From Effrenium voratum (taxonomy: Eukaryota; Sar; Dinophyceae; Suessiales; Symbiodiniaceae), in the NCBI GenBank assembly GCA_963377175.1, contig CAUJNA010002768.1:35001-99000 (forward strand): a stretch of 64,000 bases of DNA. Direction: 5' to 3'. A program made the translations under genes and the position numbers. Shown piece by piece: positions 10,862 through 23,514 of this stretch (its first letter is position 1; the number at the start of each line of letters is the position of its first letter). The notes below the pieces were generated by a model. It searched no databases and had not been told where the DNA came from. It saw nothing but the letters and a program-made list of their open reading frames with translations.

Positions 10862-12324
10862 GCTGAGGCGGGCGGTTTGGAGGGGTTGGGGGTTGGGGGG
10901 TTGGAGGGTTGGGTTGGGGGGTTCTTGTTTTTGTTGCAATCATGGCGCGCTGCAATCATCTGGCTCAAGGCATGATTGTGATGCACCGGCACGAAAAAGG
11001 GGATCCCCTAGTTCCGGTGTCAGGGGGTTTGGGTATGCGGTAGGTATTTGTTATGGGGTAGGTATTTCCGGTGCCATTTGGGGTCACCAAACCTTCCTAT
11101 GGTTGTCAAGCAGCCAGCGCCCAATATGCCCAATATGTCTCTTGGGTCCAGTACAGGGGCCGTTGAAAGGGAGATACTGATGAAAAAGCCGTGACAATAC
11201 GTAGGTTTCCGTGGAGACTATTTTTAGGGTTCGAGTCTGCCAAGACACTGACTAAGTCGGGGGAATGGTGGGGAATCTCCTTTTGATCGTCTTTTGGCGT
11301 CCTGTCTTTTTCTTGTTTCTCCATTGTTTCCGATGGAGGGAATTGAGGGTCCTTCGCATCTTGCGGGAACGTATGGACTCGGAAAAGTCGACGTATGCAC
11401 GGGACCCACCCGAGGTTCATCAAGCCGGTGGATCAAAAGGTTGTCTTTGCAGAACCGATCCGGATTCCTCTTCAGATGGGACACCCCGCAAATGTCGACC
11501 CAGAAACACAGCAACCGTAAACTCATAAATTTTAGTAGACACCCTATGAATCAGAATCAAGGGGATGCTGATTTGACAAGGGAGCCCCAGCGTTGAGTGT
11601 TTCTGTCAAAAGATCGAGATGGTCAATTTGGGAGAGACAAGGGGGCCCTCTAAACTTCCCACAAAACCAGAGAGAGAGAGAGAGATAGAGAGACGGACGA
11701 ACCAACGCTTGAAAAGTGAATGAACAAAATGAACCCAAATCCGAGTTGATATTTTTGGGGGGTGTCACAAAACGGTTCCTCTGGTTGGTGTCTAAGCAGT
11801 GGTGTATTGCAATATGTTTGAACGTTGCTGTTAATCACTTGGCTTCACGCCGAGAATCACACTTGGAGGTCTTTCACAGAAGAAGACGTGGGGTCGAGCG
11901 AATTGTTCTTCGCCTTTTGTAGATTCAATTGGATTTTCCCCCTAGCGCCATAGGCCTGAGGTCGGAATGCCTCTAAAAGACGACCATACCTGTGAAATTC
12001 AGGGTTCGGACCCCCAAAATGGGTGGGTTCCCTTTGGTGTCCTGTTAAACCAACCCCGAAAAAGGGTGCCCCTAGAAAAAGACAGGCTCAGGAAAACATT
12101 GACCAACGGGTTTCCTTCGGTTCTCCATTCAAGGCTTGCCATTTGCCCTGGGGAGCAACACGGCTTGATCCGAGTGACCATCTAAAGCGCACAACTGAGT
12201 GCGGGGCTGAAGTTTTGCTGGCCACGCCAATTCCTTGCCCCCTTCTCTTGGTTGCTCCAAAGGCGAGCCTTTGAACTTGAGCTTTGGAAGGGACCTACCC
12301 CACAACACGAGCCTTCCTTTTCAG
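10862..12324. other. Intergenic region after the glycosyltransferase
   Basis: Begins with a G-rich tract of GGGGGTTGG units. It contains an AGAGAG run near 11670-11685 and a family B copy at about 12003-12093. I see no exon that I can support. Confidence 0.5.
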
Positions 12325-12374
12325 CTCTACTGCACCAGTTTCGGCGACACTTTCTCCACCGACGCTGCGGAGAT
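12325..12374 (+). CDS. Exon candidate, unknown protein
   Basis: 50 nt between a pyrimidine-rich acceptor (CCTTCCTTTTCAG) and a canonical GTGAGT donor. It reads YCTSFGDTFSTDAAE with C-rich third positions. The acceptor is AG|C rather than AG|G. The reverse strand is also open. No family recognised. Confidence 0.35.
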
Positions 12375-12708
12375 GTGAGTGCTAAGGCTCGCAAGAAGCC
12401 CTTAGCACCGCGCGACTTGTTTTCGGTTTCGGCAGTGGGGTTTCTTTGACATCCTTTGCCCGAAGCCAAGATTTGCATGTGGACTCGCTGTTGAGCGAGC
12501 CACTTTTTGGGGTTTGCACTTGTACAGAGGGAGACAGGTTCCCTGGATCGAGCCGGGTCGGCTTGGTCTGGCAAGCAGCCCTCCAAGAGGAGGGCGAATT
12601 CCTTTGAATTCGAAGAGCTGAATCTTAAATCTTCCATTTGCTGAAATGAGTGTTTGTTATTTCCCTTGTCGGTGTGAATCACTACTGGACTTTCGCTTTT
12701 TTCTCCAG

Positions 12709-12763
12709 GGGACGCGTTCGCAAATGGAAGAAGTCGAATCCGGCGGTGTCTTCGGCTACATAG
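12709..12763 (+). CDS. Terminal exon candidate, unknown protein
   Basis: After TTTTTTCTCCAG|GGG. In the phase left by the exon at 12325-12374 it reads GRVRKWKKSNPAVSSAT and stops at TAG 12761-12763. GC-rich sequence continues to about 12870, where another frame (AFADSDHFSLVTQADSPL) is open, so the frame is uncertain. Confidence 0.3.
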
Positions 12764-12879
12764 CCGAGCTGCGTTTGCGGATTCGGATCATTTCTCGCTG
12801 GTCACGCAAGCTGACAGCCCGCTGATCTCGCGATCTCGCGAGCGCCGACAACGTGCAGCGGCGGAAAACAGCATCTTAT

Positions 12880-12956
12880 CGCTGGTTTGGGTGTGTCATT
12901 TTTTAGGGGACTCCCAAAAATGGTGGGTTTCCTCCGTGGTTTCCCTAGCCTCCCCC
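12880..12956. mobile_element. Family B fragment
   Basis: Left half of family B: GGGTGTGTCATTTTTTAGGG then ACTCCCAAAAATGGTGGGTTTCC. The right end is lost in a C/A-rich simple-sequence tract that follows. Confidence 0.55.
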
Positions 12957-13081
12957 CCCCAAAACAAAAAACAATGAACAGAAGGAAAACAAACACAACA
13001 AACAACCGCACACACACACACACAAAAAAAAAATACGAGAGCCGCCCCCCCCCCCAAAAAAAAAAAAAAAAAAAAAAAACC
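12950..13081. repeat. A/C simple-sequence tract (CA)n, poly-C, poly-A
   Basis: AACAAAC units, (CA)8, a run of twelve or so C and about 26 A. Such homopolymers are also prone to assembly error. Confidence 0.85.
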
Positions 13082-13488
13082 AAATCAAACGAGAAGAAGA
13101 CCCACCCGCCTGTTGCCGATGCACTGCGACCCATTTGTTGCAAGGCTTTTGCTTTTTGGGCTGGGCTCTTCCGAACTAAGGGCTGTCTCTGCCTGTGCTC
13201 GAAAACGTCCTATTTAGGGAGGCCCTCTCATCTCACAAAGAACATCCTCAGGGGCTCAATCAGTGAAATGGCTCCCCTTAGGTTTTTAGATCGTTTGGTT
13301 GGTTTAGTGGTACCACACCACCAAAAGTTGTTGGCTTGCAGGGGATCGAAGGGGAACAACCCAGATTCTTTGTTGTTTGCCGAGTTGTTTTTTCTATCTT
13401 CCGTTGGGAAGAGGGCTTCCCAGCTTCCCACCCTAAAGATGATGTTTCTGGTTTCGGGCTCGTGAATGGCTTTTGTTGTTCCCCGCAG

Positions 13489-13673
13489 GTGGATGCTCCC
13501 AGGATTTGGGAAGAACTTTCGAGGTACTCAGCAAATTTCATGTTACTCGCAGGAAGCGTATCTCCAAAACACAGATCCCACGTGCAGCATGCAAGTTTTC
13601 AAAGGATGCCACTGACTTTTACATGCAACTCAAGCACTGGACTGGGCTGGCGATAGTGGAACAGCTTGACTGA
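13489..13673 (+). CDS. Terminal exon candidate, 61 codons, unknown
   Basis: After TTCCCCGCAG|GT in phase 1 the frame reads DLGRTFEVLSKFHVTRRKR ... FYMQLKHWTGLAIVEQLD and stops at TGA 13671-13673. Basic and helix-rich. Third positions are less GC-rich than in the glycosyltransferase. A second frame (VDAPRIWEELSRYSANF) is also open to a nearby stop, so the frame is not certain. The last codons merge into the minisatellite that follows. Confidence 0.4.
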
Positions 13674-13675
13674 AG

Positions 13676-14036
13676 TGCTTGACGCTGCACAGCTTCACTG
13701 GGCTGGGCTTGACTGGACTGGGCTGGACTGCCTTGGGCTAGTTGAAGTTGTCGGGCCGAGCTAGCTGAGGCTGTGCTGGGCCAGGCTGTTTGTTGGGCTA
13801 GGCTGAAATAGACGTGAGCTGAGCTAGGCCAAGGCAGCTGGGCTAGGCTGAGCTAGGCTGAGCTAGGCTGAGCTAGGCTGAGCTAGGCTGAGCTAGGCTG
13901 AGCTAGCTGGATTGAGCAGAGTGACCCAAGCTGGACTGGGCCAGCTGGGCTTGGCAAGCTGACTGGGCTGGGCTGAGCTGAGCTGGCTGGGCTGGACTGG
14001 GCAAGACAAGCCTGGACCGGCCTGGACCGGCTTGAC
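13676..14036. repeat. GGCTGAGCTA / GGCTGGACTG minisatellite
   Basis: Degenerate 5-11 bp units of GGCTGGACTG and CTGGGCTT, with a perfect core of GCTGAGCTAG units around 13838-13905. No stable open frame. Confidence 0.9.
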
Positions 14037-16602
14037 ACGAGGGCATCCGTTTGTTTTCAACCAAGCAAGGAAGGACACCCATGCTATCCCGTGAAGCAGC
14101 TGCTCTCTTGATGCCCGACCCAACTTCGCTCCCCGCGGCCTTTGCATCCGCTCAAGCGCGGTCTGCGGGAAGAAACTCCCTCCCGCCGTCGCGTTCCTTC
14201 GGAACTGAACTCTTCCATGCCCAGGTGGCGCGAAAGGCGTTTGAGCCGCGCCTTTTTCCCCGAAGACGGAAGAGCACCAATGCAAACATCAAAAGCACAC
14301 AAACCACTGCAGAATAGAACAAGCAACCATCAATACAACAACCAATGCAACAAACACTGCAACACGCAGTGCAACAAACAATGCAACAACCGCCACACTA
14401 TAGTACAACAAAGAGTCGTAAAGAAAGCAAGTGCCTCCCAGCCGACATGTTCCAGGCAAAGCGCAAAGGCGAGTTCAGTCCGCATGTGACGCCATGGGGC
14501 ATGGACTCCGGCTTTTGCTGCTGTGCTTAAGCGCAGGCAGGGGAGATGGGAGGTATATCCCTCCGAGGCTTGCTGCCTGTCATTTGGAACCCTTCTACGG
14601 TTGCAGAGGTGGGGATGGGTCTTTGACATTTGGGGGTGCCAACTCCCCCCTGGCCGAAAGTCTCTTTGTTGATCTTACATTCTTGAGTCCGGCTTCCGGC
14701 AAACCGAAATCCTTCCACCCCCCCCGTGTGCTTTTCTCCCAAATTCCCAACAAAAGTGTCCAACAAGCAGCGATCGTAGCGGGATTCCTTTCTGCTGCTT
14801 TTGTCCCATGTCCAGGCACAAGCCGTGGCCAACGTGGCCTTGGCTTAGGCCAGCGGTCCGGTGCGGGTTTGGCATGTCTCGGCCTGGGCGGATCCGTTGC
14901 GTGGGTTTCTGGGAGTGAACTAGCAGCACTCTGAGATTCTGGCCTCCCTCAACAGCCGAAGGAGGCTTTGTCCTCTTGAAAGGGTCTAGCAAAAGAGTGT
15001 AGAGACGATGGCAGCAGCCGCGACCACGCCTACTATCGGCAACCTGAGTTGGCAACCTGATTGATCAATTTTGTTGGCAGTACACTCCCTCAGACCAAAA
15101 TGGAAGCTCCCAGAAGGCCTCTGCAAATGGAACCAAGTCTTTTAAAGGGGTCCTGGGAGCTTCCATGTTAAGAGTCATTTCATCATTTCCCAGGGCCAGA
15201 CACTTGGATTTCTTCGCCGCGGCCTGCATGTTTCAAGGGGTACCCCCCCCAAAAGTGGAAGGAGCATCGGTATATTTACAGGAGGGATTCCACAGTTCTA
15301 CTGTTCTTTGTCACATGTTTAGGATGAGTCCTGTATGGACCTGATCTGTTTATGCCTGTTTGTTTTTTTGTGGTGTTTTGCGACCTTTGGCCCTTTGAAC
15401 ATCTTTTTTGTTCTCCTTGTTTTGCTTTCTGTTCAAGATCCAAGCACCTGAGAACTCGGGGTGCGGTTGGGTTCTCACGCGACGCCCCTAGCCCGCGCGC
15501 GCTGTGCGCAGGCTCGGAGGCCGAGCTCTGCGACGCCAGGCGGGCGAAGCACCTGTGTAAAACACGGGGGGGGGGGGGGTTGATGGATGCTTTGGAGGGC
15601 AACATGTCTCGCCCTCTCCTTCTCTTCTCAAACTCCTCTGGGGTTTTTCGTGGCAAAGGGGACCGATCCCAGCCCGCGAGCGAGGCATGGCTGCGGAGAG
15701 GGCCTGGGCTTCATGCAGATGGGCTCCCAGGAGAGGAGTTTGGGTCGTGGGGAGTCGGAGGTTTTTTCGGCACCACCGCAAAACCACCCTTTTCCAACAA
15801 GAGTGGACTTTTGGCCCTTTGCACGAGGATGGTAGTCTTCCCAAACCCATCGTCTACTTTCCTGAGGGTCCTTTGTAAACCCAAGAAAGGGGGCAATCTT
15901 ATGTCCTTGAAGGGATTCGGTCCAATGCAAAGGCAGGCTGCGAGTCTGGAGTTTTCAAACTTGGGCAGTTCAAGCGCCAAGCCAACCCAAGCAACACCCC
16001 ATAAGGGTAGAAGAAGATGGGCAAAGTTGCTCAATCGCCTCCCTCACAAAAAAAAATGGTGTCCGACCGGAAAGAAGCATGAAGGCTCCTTTTTTGGTTT
16101 TGTTTCCTTTGGTTCCAGTTGGTGAAATTGAAACATAGTTTCCACATTGGGTTGAACCGCGCCTTCCTTGAGCTGTGGATGTCAATGCATAGCAATATAC
16201 ACCCAAATAATGACGTCTATATGGAAAAGCGATAGTCATTACAAGCTGTAATCACAGTGGTTTCATGTTGGTTGCCGTTTGTCGCAACAACCGCTATCGG
16301 ACATGATCAACACACCCACCAAACGCCATGGTTTTGGCGAAGTCTTTCTACTTTTCGACCACTATAAGTTAAACTCTTAGCAGGGGATCTGCCCAGATGT
16401 ACGGCCTGGCAAAGGGCTCTATCAAGGGTAGTTTCTATGGGTGTGGGCACGCAGGGTATACATCACTTATGTAAGGGGTACAGCCCAACATCCATCAAAA
16501 AACCGTGCCAACGTGACATGACTTGCTGGTTTGATAGAAAAACCATCCCCTATGGTTTCCTTCAAGGGACTCCCCTTCCGGTTGTATTCCCAACCGCACC
16601 AG
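14037..16602. other. Region with unresolved GC-rich islands
   Basis: Islands at about 14095-14290, 14760-14930, 15425-15570 and 15660-15740 look coding, but two or more frames on both strands are equally plausible. The best small candidate is 15512-15554 plus (SEAELCDARRAKHL, acceptor TGCGCAG|G, donor GTGTAA). An AACAAACAATGC-type repeat lies at 14330-14400 and poly-G at 15567-15580. Confidence 0.4.
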
Positions 16603-16679
16603 GCGCTGAAATCGCCTTCGATTTCGGCGAAGTCTCCCAAAGCGGCCGAGCCCGCGGCTTCCGAGGCGGGGCTCCCAGG
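16603..16679 (+). CDS. Exon candidate, unknown protein
   Basis: After CACCAG|GC, phase 1 to 0, donor GTGGTT. Reads AEIAFDFGEVSQSGRARGF with strong C bias in third positions. A Ser/Ala/Lys-rich reading (KSPSISAKSPKAAEPAASEA) in the next frame is also open. It could belong to the long gene downstream, but the phases are not settled. Confidence 0.35.
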
Positions 16680-17469
16680 GTGGTTTAAACGTGTCCTTTT
16701 GCTGAGGATACCGTAGATACCCCTGTTTTTTGCGTGGCTTTATCAAGCAAACGCGAACACACCCATGCTCTGTGTGTGTGTGTGTGTGTTTTGAGGCTCG
16801 GTACACTTGAACGAAAGCCACTAGTAATCCAACGTGTTATTTTGACCCAGGTGCGGCAAGGAGCCCTTTTGATTCTTTGCATAATTAAGTTTGGGAAGAC
16901 CACTTTACTAATGTTGACCCCGGAGCCAAAAGTGATCGATCGGATTCTCACTAAAAGGGCACCATCTCTCAAAATCAACCAGGGGTCTGCTTAAATCTGG
17001 TGTTCCCATAACTCGTTCAACTTTAGTTATAACATAGCCTGATGTTCAGTACCATGTTGAACCTATTTCCCAGGTTTTGGTTGTGATTCTGTCCAAACTT
17101 TGGTTTTGGTCCAAACTTTGACTTGCCAGAGTTAGCCGCGAGCCTTCGCCGAGGCCGGGACCACACAACACCGTCGATCCGTTTCCGTGCTGCCCGGGCG
17201 GCCCAGATCGAATGAAGGACACGGAAACCAAGCAACGTTGCTGGGGTCAAATCGAGTCTGTTTCTGGAGGCAACCACAAGTCCGAGGATGGAATCGGTTG
17301 TTTCCCTCGAACCCACCACTGAACGGGCTCCCTAAATTTCCAATCTGACATCAGCAAAAGTGAGGCATTCATTTTTGATTTGTGGGCTTTCACACATCCA
17401 TTTGAAAGTGGTCCCAACAACTGGGGTGCACAGTTCTATAAGGGCCCCTCGGGATTGCTCAATCCCGAG

Positions 17470-17530
17470 GCAAGCGACGACGACAGCGTTGCCTGGCCGC
17501 ATTTAACACTCAAGATTCGGGTGGAGCGGG
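17470..17530 (+). CDS. Exon candidate, unknown protein
   Basis: 61 nt between AATCCCGAG|GC and GTGACC. Phase 0 gives ASDDDSVAWPHLTLKIRVER, which has the better third-position bias. Phase 1 (AAFNTQDSGGAG) would join in frame to the exon at 18533. The frame is unresolved. Confidence 0.35.
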
Positions 17531-18532
17531 GTGACCACTCGACCAATTGCTACATTGGCCTATTTAAAGCCCACTACCCGCACTCTTGGGATATTGCAGC
17601 ATTTTCAGGGTTCAGAGCTGTTCCCCACTGTTGAAACCAAAAGGTGGTTCCGAGCCGATTGCTGGTTGTTTTGAGTTGGTTTAGCGGTTGGGTTTCCATC
17701 TATATAGCCCACTAAATGGTACACTTTCGGCAAGGGATCAGTCTGGACAGCCATCCGTTAAATTCCCTGTTTTGGGAGATCCTCTTTTGGGAGTTGATAT
17801 TGGTCCGGAGACTTGTCCTTTTTGAAGCAACCACACACACACACACACAAATAACCCAAGTACGATGCTTTGGGAATCCCTGGCATCAATTCTCGTGGTT
17901 TGTGTTTGACGCAATATGTGGAGAATCACCAGTATCTCCCCCCACACTCTGTTCTTCGGCTGGCATGAGGCTGAAGGCTTCTCAGGGGTTATGTGTGTGT
18001 CTGTTTTGAGTCTACCATTGGCTTGTTTTAGAGGGAGAACTGGGAACCCAACTCAGTTGTCCACTATTCTGAGACGAAGCCTAGGCCTAGGCAAGCGAAT
18101 CGACCTCCGACACAGGTTCAACTTTGGTCCAGTTGCCGATCCAAGAGGTGAGCACTTTTTCACAATTTGGTCAACGTGCGCCCAAACCAAACATGTTGAA
18201 GCCGCTTTTCAGGGCAAAACAACTCTCACTCTGCTTTTTCTCTGTGGGGACTGAATCGGGGGTGGTTTGCACCAAGACTAGCCCAGATCCCCTGCGAACG
18301 GGTTGCCCAGAAAGGGTGTGCTTTTCGCACAGGAAGGTTCTGACCCAGGATGGGTTCGGCACATTTTCTCGGGTTCCAGGTTTCAGACCTGTGGCCTTCC
18401 ATCAGGCATGCCAAACCATTCTTCACATGGCTTCCTCTTTCTAAACCATGCCGCCAAGCAAGGTCCTCCTTGATCCCCCAAGTTTTATTGATCACGAATT
18501 TTGCCCCCCCCCTCTCCTGTTGAAAGATGCAG

Positions 18533-18664
18533 GAATGAATTCTTTTGGAAAGAGGGGTCCACCAGTTCCGACCTATCTGAAGACATCTCCGGCATTGATC
18601 CCTCCTGGCGTGCAAGCTTCTTGCGAAACGACACCAGCACAAGTTACTTGGGCTTGACAGGGAC
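18533..18664 (+). CDS. Long-gene exon 1 of model
   Basis: 132 nt after GATGCAG|G, donor GTTCGG. Reads FFWKEGSTSSDLSEDISG and DPSWRASFLRNDTSTSYLGL with high GC in third positions. One of the strongest coding islands in the window by composition. A family A element starts about 20 bases into the following intron. Confidence 0.5.
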
Positions 18665-21600
18665 GTTCGGACCTGTTGGGATTCTAGACAACAACATCCA
18701 TTTCGCAGCATCTGGAATTGGTGGTTTATCAACCAGACTTCATAGGGTTTCATTTCTCCCAAGTGGCGCGAAATGGATTTCAATGTGAAGCATCCTGCCT
18801 TGATTGGACACCCTCTATTAATCAATCAGTCAACATTCTGGTATGTATCTCTGCATCCGCCGGAGCTAGCAGCCAGGTTCATAATCAGGGGTCAACATGG
18901 GTGTGTCGTTTTTAGGGGACTCCCCAAAATGGCTTCGGGTTCCTTTGGTTTTCCTTTCAACAACCAACCCCAGAAAAGGTTCCAACTCCATCTTCCGACC
19001 GCTTGAGCTTTGCTTTTGAGATCAGCTTGTCACCTTCCATTTGTTTGTGACTGAGGAAGAACGTGGGCGACTACAACGACGGGTCCTTGATCTTGCGTTG
19101 AGGGTCCTCTATTGTTTGGATCAACGTTTGGTCAAATCGCTCATTTTTACCCTTCCTTGAAATTATGATAAGCAACAATTGAGTGTCGGGTGTGTGATTG
19201 AGCAGTGTTTTTTTTCCTTCTAAGGCCATGAGGCATGGCCAATTCCAGCCTGTTATTTTCCTGTCTCTCCCAAAACCATTTGTTTTGAGACTCGGTGGTC
19301 TGCAGAATTTGGAAGAAATCCCCACAAAAAAAATGAACCCGCTACTGCTAACTGCGGGGGTGTATCGAGGGCGAGGGCTTCAGTTTACCGCACGCCGCTG
19401 TTGGTCCCTGATTCACTGACTCCAGGATCCGAAACATGTATTTTTCCCCGTTCCGTTTGTGGGGCAATTGAGTCCAACCCAACCGAGCTTCGGTCAAAGC
19501 TTCCAGCAGTCTATGGTCCATTTGGGAGCGACATGGGGGACTCACTAGAGTTTCGCACACATGTTGCCATGTCCACTTGGGGGAAACAAATCATTTTGGC
19601 CGTGGAACATCCGGGAATCGTCACTTTTTGAGGGGAACACCTGTTGATAGGTCGGGTTTATCCATCGCACTGGATTCGGGGGCCAAGGCGCTACTGTGGC
19701 AGGGTCTTTGTAGCTTAAACAAAGGATCATGTAGAGCCTGGGCGCTATGCTTGACGTTTGTTTTCAAGAGCCAAAGGCAGGGTTCGTATATGTCAGTTTT
19801 TTGGGGTACCCCCAAAAACCGTGTTTGCCTTTTGGTTCCCTTTCAACTAACTCAAAGCAAGGGGAGCCCTATTAGGGGTGTGTGTCCTTGACAACTACAG
19901 GATGGTCAAAGGCATGTTGGGGTTTCCATATTCTGTTTCGAGACAAACCCATCCAGTTGAACCTCTCTGTCAGGGAGCGCCGTTGCTGTGAGGACGGGGC
20001 CATCGTCTTTTCGGGCATGCTCTGCGTGGTGGTTATCTACTTGCTCGTCCCGCCGGCATGGCTTCGTAGGATCCAAGCTCCCAACCTCCCGGACTCCCCC
20101 AACCCCGCCTCGCCCTTTGGCCTAAGCACGCGGTTTGGATTGGTGGTTTGGATTTGGAATTGAACGGCTACCCCATGTAAGCCATGACATGCCAACCCAT
20201 GACATCCAATGGAGGTTTCACCCGGCTTCCTGGGAAACAAAACAAAGCAGCAAGACCATGCCTTTGGTCGCGAGAAAACCGCGCTAGGCGGGCTCCGTGA
20301 TGAGCAAATGGCTCGGTTGCAGTGAGCGTGTTGCCATCGTGTGCCTGTGAGGGGGGAGGAGTTGGGTCCCGTTTGAAAGGCAGGGAGCGGTCACTTGAGA
20401 TTTGCCGAAAGGTTCTGCGGCACTTCCCGGAGCCAGCCGTTTTTTTTTTGTTTCTCCAAATATTACCGCCCGGGGGTGACTTTGGCTGCAAGACTGCGGG
20501 ACCCCACAAATATTGAGGGTCACTTCCGTGAGTGGAAGTTCGGAATACCCATTCTGGCTTCTGGGATCTTGGACGAACCAGGTCCCGTCAACCACTTTGC
20601 GCGTCTTTTGCGGCGCTTTGCCAAATGCCTTGCAATCAGCTGGCACCGCACCAGCTAGCCGGGTTTCAGTCGAACGTATCGATGCCAAGGAGCTGAACAG
20701 ACATTCGCGTTGAGGGTGATTGTGCACCTTTTGGGCGGATGGTTATTCAAGTGACGATTTCTTCACCTAAACTATTTATTGAATTGTTTCACAGGGCTTC
20801 CCATTTACCCTGTTCATGCGCTGTTCTTCCAAGCGGACTGCAGATGTGCCAGACATGTGGGACGAACCCTGACATGATTTCCACTACAAGGTCAACGTGG
20901 CGCACCCTTTAAAGTCAGCTTCAATAGAGTCCCGCTTCGTTTGTTCCCCCCTGGAATCTAAATTTATTCCCAGGCCCTTTTGGCTTTCCAAATGAGTTGT
21001 GCCTTCCCCGAGAGCCCCGGCGGGTCGTTGGTCTTGTGACCTGAGGCTCAGGGGAGGATCTCGGCGCCACCACGGCCCCTGTGGAGGGGAGGCGAGCCGG
21101 TTGGGTTCCTTCTGTCCGGTGCGAGCGAATGGCAGCTCCCTACTCGGCTCTTGGACGAAATCCATTTCGCAGTACCTAAGAAACGCTGGAATAGATTTCT
21201 TCTACCCACAGCATCATCCACTCAAAGGGTGGGTCGGCCGAAGTATCCTGAATTGGTGGGGACACGGGGGGACCTGATTTTTTTTTCAGGTGCTTTACGA
21301 GAACCGTATATTTTGATGGTGGCTTGTATGGGCTGATCTCCATATTCCACACTTTGGTGGTTTTCAACTTCGTTGACCTTTACAACGGGTACCCTCAAAC
21401 AAATATGGCTCCATATCAGCAACACGTTGTCTCTAGTTGGTTTTGCAGGTTGATGAGAGCCGGTTTTCGGTTTCCCGTGGGTTTCTGCCTGCTAGCCGTT
21501 TTGTAGCCGGCGCCACCACCTTGGATTCTATGAAGGTCACGGCAAGGCCTAAACACTTAAACGGACATCACTCGGTTTTTGGTGCTGCTCGCATGAGCGT

Positions 21601-23420
21601 GCTGTTTTTAGAGCGATCCATTGCTTTCCCCACAAAGCAAGCTAAACGAAGGCGCCATCAACGAGGTTTGTGGCAGTTAGAAGAGTCGTTCCTTTCCTTT
21701 TCTTGGATTCTTTGCCGGTGCCTAGTTCCAGTCGGTGAATAAAACATACAGACCCCATGAGTGTTGATGCTGACACGCATCTGCCTTTTGAAGCCACACC
21801 AGCCTGCGGATATACTCGGTACCCGAAACTAATGCAGGGGGGGGAAGACGCTTGGAGCTTTTGGAATTGCTTTGGCGGTTCCTAGCCGTCCGGTTCCTTT
21901 TTCTTTCCGCGTTTTAGGTTTTCTTTTAAGGTTTTTTGGAGGGTCTTCAGTTGTTTTTTTGGTCTTTAAGGCTTTTAAGTTTGTTTTGTTTTCTTAGGGT
22001 TGTTAAGGCTTCCATTCGACCCACACGTTTTTGCCACTTTCCGCAGCGGACCAGAGAGGCTGCAGAACTTTTACCAGCGCACCACCTCCTGGGTGATGCC
22101 CCGCATGGAGACCTGCCCGGGCTCCCTTTGAGGGGTGTGGGGGCTTTGTGGGTTTTGGGAGCTGTGGTCGTCCGCGGGGCTTCAAGGTGGCTTGAAGAGA
22201 CGCGGTTTTGGGCATTTTATGGGGTCCAAAGTTTTTGTTTTGTTTTGTTTTGGGGGGTGCACAGACACTTGCAGGTCATTTTGCAGCCAAGAACCCTGAA
22301 CATCAATTGCTGCAGCATAGGCTTTAAGTGAACGGGAGGGGGGGGTGGTGGTGTTTTGGGCATGTCATGACACAAGAAGGGTTTTGGATATTTTTGGCAT
22401 GTGACGCGAAAAGGTGTCACAGAAAGGGGCGGGGAACATGTCCGGTTCTATCACAAAGGCACCCTCATGGGCGTGGTTCGTTTTTTTAAAGCTCGGTCCC
22501 CTGCTCCCCTTTTTGTGTGGTCTTAAAGGAATCAATGATGAAAACCGCTGTTTTGGGGCCAAATGGGATTGCCTCTAAATGGGGAAACCCCCAAAAATGG
22601 GGTGGGTTGCCTTTGGTTTCCCTTTAAACCAGTCCCAAAAAGAGCAACCCCGACCATCCGCCAAACACCGCCAAACAGCGTCAGAATCGTGGGTCTCCGT
22701 GTTCGAAACACAGAACAAGGAGGGCCCTTGGTTTGGCTTCCAAAGGAAGACCCACCTAAACACGGTGACCAACATTGGTTTCCTTTCATCCGACGCGCAG
22801 GGGACTCTGAGGTCCCTGCCGATATCCTCTTGGGTACAAGCAGCTTCCTATTTTTGCGAAGAAAACAACACCAGAAGGCTGCGGGAGCAGCAGCTACAAC
22901 ATGTCGAAGCACGTTGAGTCGCCCAACACTGGTGAAACGCATTGCCAAAGAAAAACGTCACTTCAAGGAGCAATGTTTTGGAAAGGCACTTGATCGCGTT
23001 TTTTTGGGGGCTGATACGGTTGACGCCAGCAAGGCAATCAGCTTCCAGACCCCTGGGTCCTTGGGTTATTGGCACGTTTTTTGTTTTTGTTTTTAATTGC
23101 GTGTGCTGGTCTTAAAGGGAGATCTGGCCCTGCTGGCGTTTGTTTTTCCTCTTTTCTTGGAAAGGCAATGGCCATGACCGGTGCACATCTGCTTAGTGGC
23201 GTCAAGAAAACAAATGGGTGGCTCAAAAATACAGAGCTAGGTTTATGCAGGTTTTTGCCTTGTTCCATGTGCCACGTTGCCATTTTGGTAAAACAGCCAA
23301 ATGGGAAGAAGCGTCATTTTATCGCGACCGTCTCTTGCATGAAGCGTGCGCCCGAGTACAAGAGATCCTGCCCTGCGTGAGCACGAACCTGGTGGCGGGG
23401 CGCCCAGCGGAGCTTGTGTC

Positions 23421-23514
<94 letters not shown>

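Noticed and set aside
18226..18825. 199-codon minus-strand frame
   Set aside because: It spans a family A element and the strongly coding plus-strand exon 18533-18664, whose codon bias is far better.
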